Notes under the pieces: generated by a model
Databases searched by the model: none
Told to the model about the DNA's origin: nothing
What the model saw: only the letters and a program-made list of their open reading frames with translations
Position numbers and translations under genes: made by a program
Shown here: positions 34,357-42,793 of the stretch, piece by piece
Layout of the letters: each line of letters opens with the position of its first letter
How positions within the stretch are numbered: the stretch's first letter is position 1
DNA from: Actinomadura fibrosa
GTDB taxonomy: Bacteria > Actinomycetota > Actinomycetes > Streptosporangiales > Streptosporangiaceae
DNA length: 50,811 nucleotides
Direction: 5' to 3'
NCBI RefSeq assembly: GCF_900659615.1
Contig: NZ_CAACUY010000049.1
Location: forward strand, 1-50,811

Positions 34357-36693
34357 TTAGAGCAGGTCCAGGGCCGCGGCGACGATGCTGTCGGCGTCGA
34401 TGCCGTGGTGCCGGTAGAGGTCGTCCAGGTCGCCGGACTGCCCGAAGCTCGACACGCCCAGGTGCACGGAGCGGACGCCGTTGACCCCGGCCAGGAACGC
34501 CAGCGTGTGGGGGTGCCCGTCGAGGACGGTGACGAGCGGCGCGGCGCGGCGGGCGGGGAACGCGGCGTCGAGGATCCAGGTCTCGGCGCCGGCGCGTCCC
34601 GTCCGGGCCTGGACGGCGTCGAAGAGCAGGCCGGGGCTGGTCACGCACACCACGTCCACGGGCGTGCCGAGGGATTCGAGGCGGTCGGCGGCGGCGAGGG
34701 CCTCGGGCAGCGGGGCGCCCATCGCCGCGATCGTGACGGCCGGGGCGTCCGCGGACGGGGACCGGCGCAGCGGGTAGGCGCCCGCGACGACCTGGCGGCG
34801 CCGCCGCTCGCGGGCGGCCGGGTCGTCCGGGACGGCGGCGAGGGCCTGGTCGACGGGGCGGGTGGACAGCCGCAGGTACGCGGACGTGCCGTCCGGGCGG
34901 CCGAGGCGGGCGAGGGACGCCAGCAGCGTCCACTCGACGTCGAGGGCGAACGCGGGCTCGTAGGTGACGCAGCCGGGCTGCTCCAGGCCGACGGACGGCG
35001 TGGTGATCGACTGGTGGGCGCCGCCCTCCGGCGCGAGCGAGACGCCGGACGGGGTGCCGACGAGGATGGACTGGCCGCCCGCGTAGATGCCGAACGACCA
35101 GGGCTCCAGAGCCCGCTCCACGAACGGGTCGTACAGCACGCCGATCGGCAGGAGCGGCTCGCCCCAGCGGGACCAGGTGGCGCCGAGCTCCCCGAGGAGC
35201 CCGACGAGGTTGGTCTCGGCGATGCCCAGCTCCAGGTGCTGCCCGGTGGGCCGCTCGCGCCAGTGCAGGATCGTCTCGGGGTCGTCCTCGAACCAGTCGC
35301 GGCGCTCGCGGGCGGCCCAGACGCCGACCTTGTTGACCCAGCCGCCCAGGTTCGTGGACGAGCTGACGTCCGGGCAGAGGGTGACGACGCGGCGGGCGGC
35401 GTCCGGGGCGGCGCGGGTGAGGTCGAGGAGGGTGCGGCCGAGGGCGGCCTGGGTCGACTTCTTCCCGGACGGTGTCCGTCCCAGGTCGGCCGGGACGGCG
35501 GGCGGCACGGACGGCGCGACGGGTTCGCGGCGCAGCCGTTCCGCGGTCGCGGCGCACAGGGCCGCCTCGGGACCGTCCTCCGGGAAGGGGGCCCACGGGT
35601 CGGCCGGGTCCGCGCCGACGCGCGCCGCCAGCTCGGCGAGCTGGTCGGCGGTGAGGAGGGCGGAGTGGTTCTGCGGGTGGCCTTCGGTGGCGAGCCCGTA
35701 GCCCTTCACCGTGTAGGCGAAGACGACGGTGGGGCGGGTGTCGTCGATCTCGTCGAACGCCTGCCGCAGGGCGCCGAGGTCGTGCCCGCCCAGGTTGCGG
35801 ATCGCGGCGTGCAGGGTCGCGTCGTCCAGGGTGCTCACGAGGTCGCGGAGCGCGTCGCCGTCGGGCAGGCGCTCGCGGAGCTGCGCGGCGTCGCAGCGCA
35901 GCAGCCGCTGGTACTCGGGGTTCGTCATCTCGTCGATGCGGCGGCGGAGCGCGTCGCCGCCGGGGCGGCGGAACAGCTCCTCCAGCAGGCGCCCGTACTT
36001 GACGGTGAGGACCTGCCAGCCCGCGGCGGCGAACATGCCGCGGAGGCGGCCCGCGCCGATCTCCGGGACGACCCGGTCGAGCGACTGCCGGTTGAGGTCG
36101 ACGATCCACACGACCTCGCCGAGGTCCCGGACCATCGGGTCGAGGATCGCCTCCCAGCAGGCGCCCTCGTCCAGCTCGGCGTCGCCGACCAGCGAGTACT
36201 GCCGCCCGGTGCCGGCGTCCCCGGCGACGGAGGAGACGTAGCGCCGCGCGAGCGCGCCCCAGATCGGCGCGGTCGCGCCGATGCCCACCGAGCCGGTGGA
36301 GTAGTCGACGGGGTCGGGGTCCTTCACGCGGGACGGGTAGCTCTGGAGCCCGCCGAACGACCGCAGCGTCGTCAGGTACTCCGCGTCCAGCTCGCCCAGC
36401 AGGTGGTTGATCGCGTGCAGCACCGGGGACGCGTGCGGCTTCACCGAGACCCGGTCGCCGGGCCGGAGCCGCTCGAACCACAGCTCCGTCATGATCGACA
36501 CCATCGAGGCGCTGGACGCCTGGTGGCCGCCCACCTTCAGCCCGGTGCGGTTGGGGCGGACCCGGTTCGCGTGGTCGATGATCGCGGTGGCGAGCCAGAG
36601 GACCCGCCGCTCCACGGCCCGCAGCACCGCGTCGCGGTCGGGCGCCCCCGCCGCGGAGGGCGGGACGGAGGGCTGAACGGGAGGCGTGTTCAT
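34357..36693 (-). CDS. Homodimeric-type 2-oxoacid/pyruvate dehydrogenase E1 (AceE/transketolase-like)
   Basis: The 778-residue enzyme starts at ATG 36693, 8 nt after AGGAG; ATG 36699 lies too close to it. It has an N-terminal PP domain with GGHQASSASMVSIMTELWFERLRPGDRVSVKPHASP and the ThDP motif from GDAELDEGACWEA to IVDLNRQSLD. A central PYR domain has the Glu in HLELGIAETNLVGLLGELG, and a C-terminal transketolase domain follows. AceE proteins are usually about 890-930 residues, so this is a shorter variant. The motif has GDA rather than GDG. No E2 or E3 gene adjoins it. Pyruvate is the likely substrate by family, not proven. Confidence 0.82.
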   Translation of the reverse strand: MNTPPVQPSVPPSAAGAPDRDAVLRAVERRVLWLATAIIDHANRVRPNRTGLKVGGHQASSASMVSIMTELWFERLRPGDRVSVKPHASPVLHAINHLLGELDAEYLTTLRSFGGLQSYPSRVKDPDPVDYSTGSVGIGATAPIWGALARRYVSSVAGDAGTGRQYSLVGDAELDEGACWEAILDPMVRDLGEVVWIVDLNRQSLDRVVPEIGAGRLRGMFAAAGWQVLTVKYGRLLEELFRRPGGDALRRRIDEMTNPEYQRLLRCDAAQLRERLPDGDALRDLVSTLDDATLHAAIRNLGGHDLGALRQAFDEIDDTRPTVVFAYTVKGYGLATEGHPQNHSALLTADQLAELAARVGADPADPWAPFPEDGPEAALCAATAERLRREPVAPSVPPAVPADLGRTPSGKKSTQAALGRTLLDLTRAAPDAARRVVTLCPDVSSSTNLGGWVNKVGVWAARERRDWFEDDPETILHWRERPTGQHLELGIAETNLVGLLGELGATWSRWGEPLLPIGVLYDPFVERALEPWSFGIYAGGQSILVGTPSGVSLAPEGGAHQSITTPSVGLEQPGCVTYEPAFALDVEWTLLASLARLGRPDGTSAYLRLSTRPVDQALAAVPDDPAARERRRRQVVAGAYPLRRSPSADAPAVTIAAMGAPLPEALAAADRLESLGTPVDVVCVTSPGLLFDAVQARTGRAGAETWILDAAFPARRAAPLVTVLDGHPHTLAFLAGVNGVRSVHLGVSSFGQSGDLDDLYRHHGIDADSIVAAALDLL

Positions 36694-36867
36694 GTGCATC
36701 ACTCCTGGGGCGGCGGCATCGGCGCCCAAGCGGCCGGCGGCCGTCGGCGCTGACGGCCCGACAGGAACGATAAGGGACGAACGGCCTCTTACCCCCCACC
36801 CGCCCGCGAACCCGCGTCCAGGACGCTCGCCCAGAACCCGTAGGCCCCCGGGCTCGCCCGGAGGCCG

Positions 36868-37122
36868 TCAGGGGCGCGCGTGCTTGGCCGGGACGGTGCG
36901 GTACTCGGCGGCGGTGCGCCGGGCGAACTCGCCCGCGAGCGCGCGGCCCAGGACGTCGTCGTCCGGGTGGTGCCGCTCCAGGTACTCCAGCGCCTCGGCG
37001 AGCTCGCCCGCCGTCAGCCGCCGGACCGGCTTCGCGGCCCAGCGGGGGTGCCCCGCGCCCGGCTCGGCCCGCGCCGCGTTCGCCGGCCCGGGATCCGCGG
37101 GCACCCGCGGCCATGTGTTCAC
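36868..37122 (-). CDS. Small hypothetical protein
   Basis: The 84-residue product starts at GTG 37122, nine nucleotides after AGGAAAGG. Residues 28-84 (HPRWAAKPVRRLTAGELAEALEYLERHHPDDDVLGRALAGEF and a basic end) look helical and have good codon usage. I recognise no family. It may be a regulatory partner of an unknown complex. It is divergent from the 65-residue gene at 37210. Confidence 0.55.
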   Translation of the reverse strand: MNTWPRVPADPGPANAARAEPGAGHPRWAAKPVRRLTAGELAEALEYLERHHPDDDVLGRALAGEFARRTAAEYRTVPAKHARP

Positions 37123-37197
37123 CTGGCAATGCCTTTCCTGAGTCGTGGCCCCGGCGGGCGGCGGCGCGGCGGCATGTTCCGCGCCGTGCGTCCCGAA

Positions 37198-37203
37198 TAG
37201 AAT
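37198..37203 (+). promoter_or_regulatory. -10 element for leaderless transcript
   Basis: TAGAAT ends 6 nt before GTG 37210. No ribosome site precedes that GTG, so the transcript should begin at the start codon. Confidence 0.5.
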
Positions 37204-37209
37204 CGCCGG

Positions 37210-37407
37210 GTGCATTGGTGGAGCCAGCAGGCGTGCGACGCGGCGGCGGAGGCGCAGGCGGCCGATCCCTCGCCGCGTAATCTCATGGCGGCGGCCCAGG
37301 TGCAGGCGCTGATCTCGATGGCGGAGGCACTGCATCGGATCGCCGCGGCCCTGGAAGAAAGGGACAAGCCGGAGAACGCGTCACCGCTGACCTCCCGGCA
37401 GAAATAG
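37210..37407 (+). CDS. Small hypothetical protein, probably leaderless
   Basis: This 65-residue protein begins MHWWSQQACDAAAEAQAADPSPRNLMAAAQVQALISMAEALHRIAAALEE. It is mostly one amphipathic helix with a Trp-rich start. It lies 6 nt after a good -10 and is followed by a perfect hairpin, so it reads as a self-contained transcription unit. No family is recognised. It could be a small membrane-associated or regulatory protein. Confidence 0.6.
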   Translation: MHWWSQQACDAAAEAQAADPSPRNLMAAAQVQALISMAEALHRIAAALEERDKPENASPLTSRQK

Positions 37408-37423
37408 TGCGGGTATGAAATAA

Positions 37424-37451
37424 CCGGTGTGCCCCCGTGCGGGCACACCGG
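37424..37451. terminator. Perfect hairpin terminator between converging genes
   Basis: CCGGTGTGCCC (37424-37434) pairs with GGGCACACCGG (37441-37451) around a 6-nt loop, followed by CATTTC. It serves the 65-residue gene and the minus-strand membrane gene. Confidence 0.85.
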
Positions 37452-37465
37452 CATTTCACGTCGGG

Positions 37466-38275
37466 TCAGGCGTCGCTGAAGGACTTGCGCTCCATCCGCC
37501 CCGCGGTGCTGGCGGCGAGCCGGGACGCCTTCGCCGCCGGCGGGCGCAGCGGCCCCGCCGAGGGCTCGGCCGAGTAGTCGCTCTCGGCCGCCACCGGGGC
37601 GAGCCGCTCGTCCTCGGGCACGGGCACGCGGGCCTCCTCGCGCGGCCGGTCCCGCAGCCGCCGCGCGGCCTGGCGCAGGGCGCGCTCGCCGACCAGCCGG
37701 GTCAGCTCCAGGCCCCAGCAGTCGAGCTTGTCGGCGTCGGTGAGGTCCTCGCGGTGGCTGAGCTCGGCGGCGAGCCCGCCGAGCCGCTGGGCCTCGCTCA
37801 GGTCGAACTCGCGCATGAGGTGGCAGCACAGCTCGGCGAGGGCCGCGTGGTCGTGCTCGAACGACAGCCCCGACAGGTCGTTGTGCGAGAGGCGGCTGAG
37901 GGCGCGCTTGCGCTCCAGCTCGCCGTCGGCGATGCGGAGGATGCCGTTGAGCAGGGCGATCGGGCCGGTGCCGGTCGCCCGGCTCTGCGCCGGGGCGAAC
38001 GACATGCGCAGGATGGCGGCCGAGCCGATCCCGGCGGCCAGCACGCGGACGACCACGGCGGTCGTCGGGGGCATCGTCTCCGGCAGCCCGAACGTCCAGC
38101 CGAGCGCCGTGATGGCGATCAGGGCGACGATGGAGGCGCTCGTGTTGACGAAGACGAACAGGATCCCGCCCGGCGACAGCAGCGCCGCGATCGGCTTGTC
38201 GCGGTACCGGGCGACGAGCTCGGCGACCCCGACCGCGCCGCCGATGAGGGCGGCGAGCAACATTTCGATGATCAT
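37466..38275 (-). CDS. Membrane protein of unknown function with cytosolic helical domain
   Basis: The 269-residue protein has an N-terminal membrane part with helices at about 2-20, 35-62 and 70-92 (IIEMLLAALIGGAVGVAELVARY, LLSPGGILFVFVNTSASIVALIAI). A soluble helical domain follows (about 95-200) with ALLNGILRIADGELERKRALSRLSHNDLSGLSFEHDHAALAELCCHLM. The tail is charged and Pro-rich. I recognise no named family. It is 10 nt downstream of the small duplicated-motif gene, so the two are likely co-transcribed. A role as a membrane anchor for a soluble partner is one possibility, but nothing proves it. Confidence 0.7.
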   Translation of the reverse strand: MIIEMLLAALIGGAVGVAELVARYRDKPIAALLSPGGILFVFVNTSASIVALIAITALGWTFGLPETMPPTTAVVVRVLAAGIGSAAILRMSFAPAQSRATGTGPIALLNGILRIADGELERKRALSRLSHNDLSGLSFEHDHAALAELCCHLMREFDLSEAQRLGGLAAELSHREDLTDADKLDCWGLELTRLVGERALRQAARRLRDRPREEARVPVPEDERLAPVAAESDYSAEPSAGPLRPPAAKASRLAASTAGRMERKSFSDA

Positions 38276-38285
38276 GGCTTCCGCT

Positions 38286-38531
38286 CTATGCGCTACGGGC
38301 GTTCAGGCGGCCGAACGGGTACTCCTCGGACCGGCCCCGGCGGGAGAGCAGGGCGGGCCGCTGCCGGCCGGCCAGTTCGGCGCGCTCGACCTCCAGGAAG
38401 ACCAGCAGCCATTCGGCCGGTCCGGCGGCGAGTCCGGAGTGGGTGCGCAGGGCATGCTCGCGGGCGTTGAGAAAGGTCAGCAGCCAGCCGGTCGGACCGG
38501 CCGTGGCGGCGGCTCGAATTCGTGAATCCAT
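38286..38531 (-). CDS. Small protein with duplicated G-P-x-x-W-L-L-x-F-L motif
   Basis: The 81-residue product repeats a unit: GPTGWLLTFLNAREHAL and GPAEWLLVFLEVERAEL, 26 residues apart. Each looks like an amphipathic helix with a Trp-Leu-Leu face. The start ATG 38531 has no strong ribosome site; longer readings begin upstream but lose good codon usage. It is 10 nt before the membrane-protein gene and probably part of the same unit. The family is unknown. Confidence 0.5.
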   Translation of the reverse strand: MDSRIRAAATAGPTGWLLTFLNAREHALRTHSGLAAGPAEWLLVFLEVERAELAGRQRPALLSRRGRSEEYPFGRLNARSA

Positions 38532-38754
38532 GCGGTGAACGATTCCGCATTGCGGCGGTGAAGTCGACGTCCGCCGCGTCAAGTTTTCTGAGATCCGCAA
38601 GGGTCCGGTAAATGAGCGGACGTCATATTCGACACGCCGTCGAGATTCTCACAGAGGCGACCCGAACAAGATAATGGAGAGATCATCTCGCGGGTGGCCG
38701 CTTGAACGATTCGTGCAGCGCGGAGGCGGTTTCTTTGCGGAATCCCGGCCTTTC

Positions 38755-40542
38755 TCATGCGGCGGTGAGGGCGTCGTCGCGGGAGACCAGCGCGGCGTAC
38801 CGGCCGCCGAGCGCGAGCAGCTCGGCGTGCGTGCCGCGCTCGGCGACGCGCCCGCCGTCGAGGACGACGATCTGGTCCGCGTCGCGGACGGTGGACAGCC
38901 GGTGGGCGATGGTGATGGTGGTGCGGCCCGCGGCGAGGGCGTCCACGGCCTGCTGGACGGCGTGCTCGGTCCGCGTGTCGAGGGCGCTGGTCGCCTCGTC
39001 CAGGACGAGGACCGGCGGGTCGCGGAGGATCGTGCGGGCGATCGCGAGGCGCTGCTTCTCGCCGCCGGAGAAGCGGTGGCCGCGCTCGCCGACGAGCGTG
39101 TCGTAGCCGTCGGGGAGCCCGGCGATGTGGTCGTGGATCTGGGCGGCGCGCGCCGCCGCCCGAAGCTCCGCGTCGGACGCGTCCGGCTTGGCGAAGCGGA
39201 GGTTGTCGGCGACGGAGGCGTGGAACAGGTAGGTCTCCTGGGAGACGACGCCGACGGCGGCGGCCAGGTCGGCGAACGCCATGTCCCGCACGTCCACGCC
39301 GTCGATGGAGACGCTGCCGGACGTCACGTCGTACAGGCGCGGCACCAGGTAGCTCAGCGTCGTCTTGCCCGCGCCCGTCTCGCCGACGACGGCCAGGGAC
39401 GTGCCCGCCGGGACGGTCAGGTCGATGTCGGTGAGCGCGTCGGCGCCGTCCTTCCCGGGCTCGTAGGAGAAGCCGACGTGGTCGAAGCGGACGTCGCCGC
39501 GGACGCGCGGCATCGGGCGCGGCTCGGCGGGCTCCTCGATGTCGGGCTCCAGGTCCAGGTACTCGAAGATGCGGCCGAACAGGGCCATCGAGCTCTGCAC
39601 GTCCACGCTGGTCTGGAGGAGCTGGACGGTCGGGCGGAACAGGCTGGTCTGGAGCGTCGTGAACGCGACCAGGGTGCCGATCGACACGAGCGGGTGCCCC
39701 CGCGAGACGGTGAGCCCGGCGGCCCAGTAGGTCAGCGCGGGCATCGCCGACATGACGATCTGGATCGTCGACTGCCGCCACCGCCCGGCCATGCTCGCGC
39801 GGATCTCCAGGTCGACCAGGCCGCGCGACTCGTCCGCGAACCGGTCGGTGAGGGCGCGGGACCGGCCCATCGTGCGGCCGAGCAGGATGCCGCTGACCGA
39901 CAGCGACTCCTCGACGATCGCCGACATCGCGGCGAGCTGGCGCTGCCGCCGCCCGGTGATGCGCCGCCGCTCGTTGCCGACCCGGCGGCTGATCCACACG
40001 AAGAACGGGAGCGTGGTGAGGGAGACGAGGGTCAGCCGCCAGTCCAGCGCGAGCATCGCGGCGACGGTGGCGGTGACGGAGGTGAAGTTCGAGACCAGCG
40101 ACGTCGCGGTGGAGGTGACGGTCGACTGCATCCCGCCGATGTCGTTGGCGATCCGCGACTGCACCTCGCCGGTGCGGGTGCGGGTGAAGAACGCGAGCGA
40201 CATCCGCTGGAGGTGCGCGTAGACGGCGGTGCGCAGGTCGTGCATGACCCGCTGCCCCACCCCGGTCGAGATGTAGGTCTGGAGGACGCCGAAGACGCTG
40301 GTCGCGACCGCCACCGCGATCATGCCGAGGACGAGCAGGGTCAGCAGGCCGGTGCGGCCCTCGGGCAGCGCGACGTCCAGGACGTGGCGGAGCATGAACG
40401 GGGACGCGAGCAAGACGAGCGAGGACAGGCCGACGAGCAGCGCGACGACGGCGAGGCGGCCGCGGTAGGGGCGGAACAGGCGGAGGATCCGGCGGCGGTC
40501 GACCCGCCGCTCGCCGTCCCTCGGATGATCGGTCGGACGCAC
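38755..40542 (-). CDS. ABC exporter, fused permease/ATPase (multidrug type)
   Basis: GTG 40542 is chosen for AAGGAG six nucleotides upstream. The product has 595 residues. Six membrane helices lie within about 20-310, including RLAVVALLVGLSSLVLLASPFML and SLAFFTRTRTGEVQSRIANDI, the exporter coupling region. The ATPase (about 345-590) has Walker A GETGAGKTT, signature FSGGEKQRLAIAR, Walker B VLVLDEATSALD and IAHRLSTV. It probably works as a homodimer exporting drugs or lipids. It is divergent from a MarR regulator with a palindrome between them, the usual arrangement for an inducible exporter. Confidence 0.92.
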   Translation of the reverse strand: MRPTDHPRDGERRVDRRRILRLFRPYRGRLAVVALLVGLSSLVLLASPFMLRHVLDVALPEGRTGLLTLLVLGMIAVAVATSVFGVLQTYISTGVGQRVMHDLRTAVYAHLQRMSLAFFTRTRTGEVQSRIANDIGGMQSTVTSTATSLVSNFTSVTATVAAMLALDWRLTLVSLTTLPFFVWISRRVGNERRRITGRRQRQLAAMSAIVEESLSVSGILLGRTMGRSRALTDRFADESRGLVDLEIRASMAGRWRQSTIQIVMSAMPALTYWAAGLTVSRGHPLVSIGTLVAFTTLQTSLFRPTVQLLQTSVDVQSSMALFGRIFEYLDLEPDIEEPAEPRPMPRVRGDVRFDHVGFSYEPGKDGADALTDIDLTVPAGTSLAVVGETGAGKTTLSYLVPRLYDVTSGSVSIDGVDVRDMAFADLAAAVGVVSQETYLFHASVADNLRFAKPDASDAELRAAARAAQIHDHIAGLPDGYDTLVGERGHRFSGGEKQRLAIARTILRDPPVLVLDEATSALDTRTEHAVQQAVDALAAGRTTITIAHRLSTVRDADQIVVLDGGRVAERGTHAELLALGGRYAALVSRDDALTAA

Positions 40543-40618
40543 GGGGGGCTCCTTGCTGTAGGGAACGTGCCCGCCGGGCCGGCGCCGGGGGGGCGCCGAC
40601 GCCGCAGGCGATGCCACT

Positions 40619-40632
40619 CTAACTGAGGTTAG
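40619..40632. promoter_or_regulatory. MarR-type operator between the ABC exporter and marR
   Basis: CTAAC-TGAG-GTTAG is a perfect 5-bp-arm palindrome in the AT-rich patch between the divergent starts, about 40 bp from ATG 40674. It overlaps the region where both promoters must lie. Confidence 0.55.
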
Positions 40633-40660
40633 CTCACAATTATTCCGCTGAATCATGAGC

Positions 40661-40666
40661 TAGACT
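40661..40666 (+). promoter_or_regulatory. -10 element for leaderless marR
   Basis: TAGACT ends 7 nt before ATG 40674, so the transcript probably begins at the start codon; there is no ribosome site. Confidence 0.5.
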
Positions 40667-40673
40667 CGGAATC

Positions 40674-41102
40674 ATGGACGATGACCTGGCCGACCTCTTC
40701 CTCCGGGCGGCCAAGCGGATGCGCCACCAGCAGTCCGAGCGGCTCGCCCCGTTCGGGCTGACCCCGTCCCAGGCCCGCGCGCTCCGGGTGATCGTCGGCG
40801 CGGACGGGCCGCTGCGGATGGTCGAGCTCGCCGACCGGCTCGGCGTGGTGCCGCGCTCGGTCACCACGCTCGTGGACGCCCTGGAGGCGTCCGGGCTCGT
40901 CACGCGCACGCCCGACCCGGCCAACCGCCGGTCGCTGCTCGTCCAGCCGACCGGGGAGGGGCGGGCCGTCCGCGAGCGCCTGCACGGGATCCGCCGCGAG
41001 GCCGCGCGGGAGGTGCTCGCACCCCTGTCCGCCGAGCAGCGCGAGACCCTGCGGGAGCTCCTCGCCGTCATCGACGGTCGCGAGCATTCGTCACCGAGGT
41101 GA
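40674..41102 (+). CDS. MarR-family transcriptional regulator
   Basis: The 142-residue winged-HTH protein has LTPSQARALRVIVGADGPLRMVELADRLGVVPRSVTTLVDALEASGLVTRTPDPANRRSLLVQPTGEGRAV, the standard MarR DNA-binding core (about 29-100) with the wing Asp-x-x-x-Arg-Arg. Helices at both ends form the dimer interface. It is divergent from the ABC exporter and probably represses it and itself through the CTAAC/GTTAG palindrome. Confidence 0.93.
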   Translation: MDDDLADLFLRAAKRMRHQQSERLAPFGLTPSQARALRVIVGADGPLRMVELADRLGVVPRSVTTLVDALEASGLVTRTPDPANRRSLLVQPTGEGRAVRERLHGIRREAAREVLAPLSAEQRETLRELLAVIDGREHSSPR

Positions 41103-41211
41103 CAAATCCGCGGGTGCCGAAACATACCGCGCCCGCTATCGCTCGACCCGGCGGGAGCCGACCCTGAGAGGGCCGGAATCCGCACGGGGGACGCTGTCTC
41201 GGGAGGGCGCC

Positions 41212-42468
41212 ATGGGACGCTCCAGCTCGTCCGCCGCCTCGGACTTCCCCCTCCGCGACGTACCCGTGGGGCTCGCCGAACCGCTGCGCCCCCACCTGGA
41301 GGCCGCCGCGCTGGAGATGGTCCAGGAGATCCAGGGCCTCGTGCCGGAGTACGCGCGCCCGGCCGACAGCCGGTACGGGCGCCGGATGCGGTGGGCCGTC
41401 GAGCAGGCCGTCCGGCTGTTCGTGGACGCCTTCGGCCGGCAGGACATCGCCTGGGACGCCGTGACCCGCATCTTCGAGCGCATCGGCGCCCACGAGGCCC
41501 GCTCCGGGCGCAGCCTGGACGGCCTCCAGACGGCGATCCGGGTGTGCGGCCAGGTCGCGTGCCGGCGGTTCATCAAGGACGCGCGGCGGCTCGGCTGGTC
41601 GCTGGACACCCTCGGCCTCATCACCGAGTCGCTGTTCGTGTTCCTGGAGCGGGTCGCGAGCGCGGCCGGGCAGGGGTACGCGCGGGCGCAGGGCGAGCTG
41701 GCCGGCGAGCGCGAGCGGTACCGCGGGCGGCTCCGCGACCTGCTGGTCATGGACCCGCCGGCGAGCGCGGAGGCGATCGAGGAGCTGGCGCGGTCGGCGG
41801 GCTGGCAGACGCCGAGGACGCTCGCCGCCGTCGCGGTCCGGCCGGACCCGGACCGGGCCGTGCCGGTGCTGCCGCCCGCCTTCCTGGCCGACTGGCACGC
41901 TCCGGCCCCGTACCTGATCTGGCCCGACCCGGACGGCCCGGGACGGGACCGGCGGCTCGCCGCGATCGGCACGGCCCGCTCGGCGGCGATCGGCCCGACC
42001 GTCCCGCCGGCGCGGGCGGCGCTGTCGCTGCGCTGGGCGCGGTGCGGGCTCGCGCTGATCGAGCGCGGCGTGCTGCCGGGCAAGGAGCCGCTGCGCTGCC
42101 TGGACCACCTGCCGAGCCTCGTCGCCGCGCAGAGCGAGGAGCTCCTCGACGTCGCGCTCGGCAACCGGCTCGCGCCGCTGATGGCGCTGCCGCCGCACCG
42201 GCGGGACGCGCTGTCCCGGACGCTGCTCACCTACATGGAGTGCCGCGACAACGCGGTGGCGGCGGCGGAGCGGCTCCTCGTGCACGAGCAGACCGTCCGG
42301 TACCGGATCCGCCGCCTGGAGGAGGTCCTCGGCGGCGTCATGACCGACCCCGACCGCCGGATCGAGCTGCTGCTCCTGCTGCACCACCTCGTCCGCCTGG
42401 ACCCGGGCGACAGGCGGCTGTCCCCCGCCGGCCGGGGACGGGCGGAGGGGCCACTCCCCCCGAAGTGA
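41212..42468 (+). CDS. PucR-family transcriptional regulator (CdaR/GGDEF-like with C-terminal HTH)
   Basis: The 418-residue protein starts at ATG 41212 after GGGAGGG. The N-terminal half is helical (LEAAALEMVQEIQGLVPEYA, WAVEQAVRLFVDAFG, SLDGLQTAIRVCGQVACRRF), a domain seen in actinobacterial PucR-like regulators. A degraded GGDEF-like middle follows (about 190-300). The C-terminus (about 335-400) has the PucR HTH LLTYMECRDNAVAAAERLLVHEQTVRYRIRRLEEVLG. Actinomycetes carry many of these with unknown ligands. No obvious target is adjacent; peptide deformylase follows 325 bp later. Confidence 0.88.
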   Translation: MGRSSSSAASDFPLRDVPVGLAEPLRPHLEAAALEMVQEIQGLVPEYARPADSRYGRRMRWAVEQAVRLFVDAFGRQDIAWDAVTRIFERIGAHEARSGRSLDGLQTAIRVCGQVACRRFIKDARRLGWSLDTLGLITESLFVFLERVASAAGQGYARAQGELAGERERYRGRLRDLLVMDPPASAEAIEELARSAGWQTPRTLAAVAVRPDPDRAVPVLPPAFLADWHAPAPYLIWPDPDGPGRDRRLAAIGTARSAAIGPTVPPARAALSLRWARCGLALIERGVLPGKEPLRCLDHLPSLVAAQSEELLDVALGNRLAPLMALPPHRRDALSRTLLTYMECRDNAVAAAERLLVHEQTVRYRIRRLEEVLGGVMTDPDRRIELLLLLHHLVRLDPGDRRLSPAGRGRAEGPLPPK

Positions 42469-42548
42469 CCCCTCTCCCCCCGTTCCACCGGCCCGGCCGC
42501 GGCGCCCTTCACCGGGCGTACCGCTCCCCCCGAAGCGGCCCGCTCTCC
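42453..42548 (+). repeat. Imperfect direct repeat downstream of the PucR gene
   Basis: CTCCCCCCGAAG followed by a C-rich CTCTCC end occurs at about 42453-42477 and 42523-42548, 70 bp apart. The first copy includes the PucR stop. The second merges into a CCGCTC/GAGCGG palindrome. Confidence 0.5.
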
Positions 42549-42793
42549 ATGGAGCGGGATCACGTCGGCCGGCCGGCGGATGAGTCGAAAGTAGCGACCC
42601 CGCACCCGCTCCGGGACGCTTCGGCGGCCCGCGTCGACGAACGGCCCGGCGCCTGCGCCGAGCGGCCCGCCCGGCGCGACGAAGCGGCGACGAGAGGCAG
42701 GTGCGCGCGGTGTCCCCCTCGGACGGTGCGGGCCGGGCGCCCGGAACCGCGAAGATGGACACCGGTGCGACACGAGCCTTGAGGAGGACGGGC
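42469..42793. other. Intergenic region between the PucR and deformylase genes
   Basis: No gene is credible. The left part is C-rich with the repeat above; the right part should hold the deformylase promoter. Nothing else stands out. Confidence 0.45.

Noticed and set aside
34405..36753. Long + strand frame opposite the E1 gene
   Set aside because: Antisense shadow; the minus strand carries clear E1 motifs.
38674..40626. Long + strand frame opposite the ABC exporter
   Set aside because: Antisense shadow with low complexity; Walker and signature motifs are on the minus strand.
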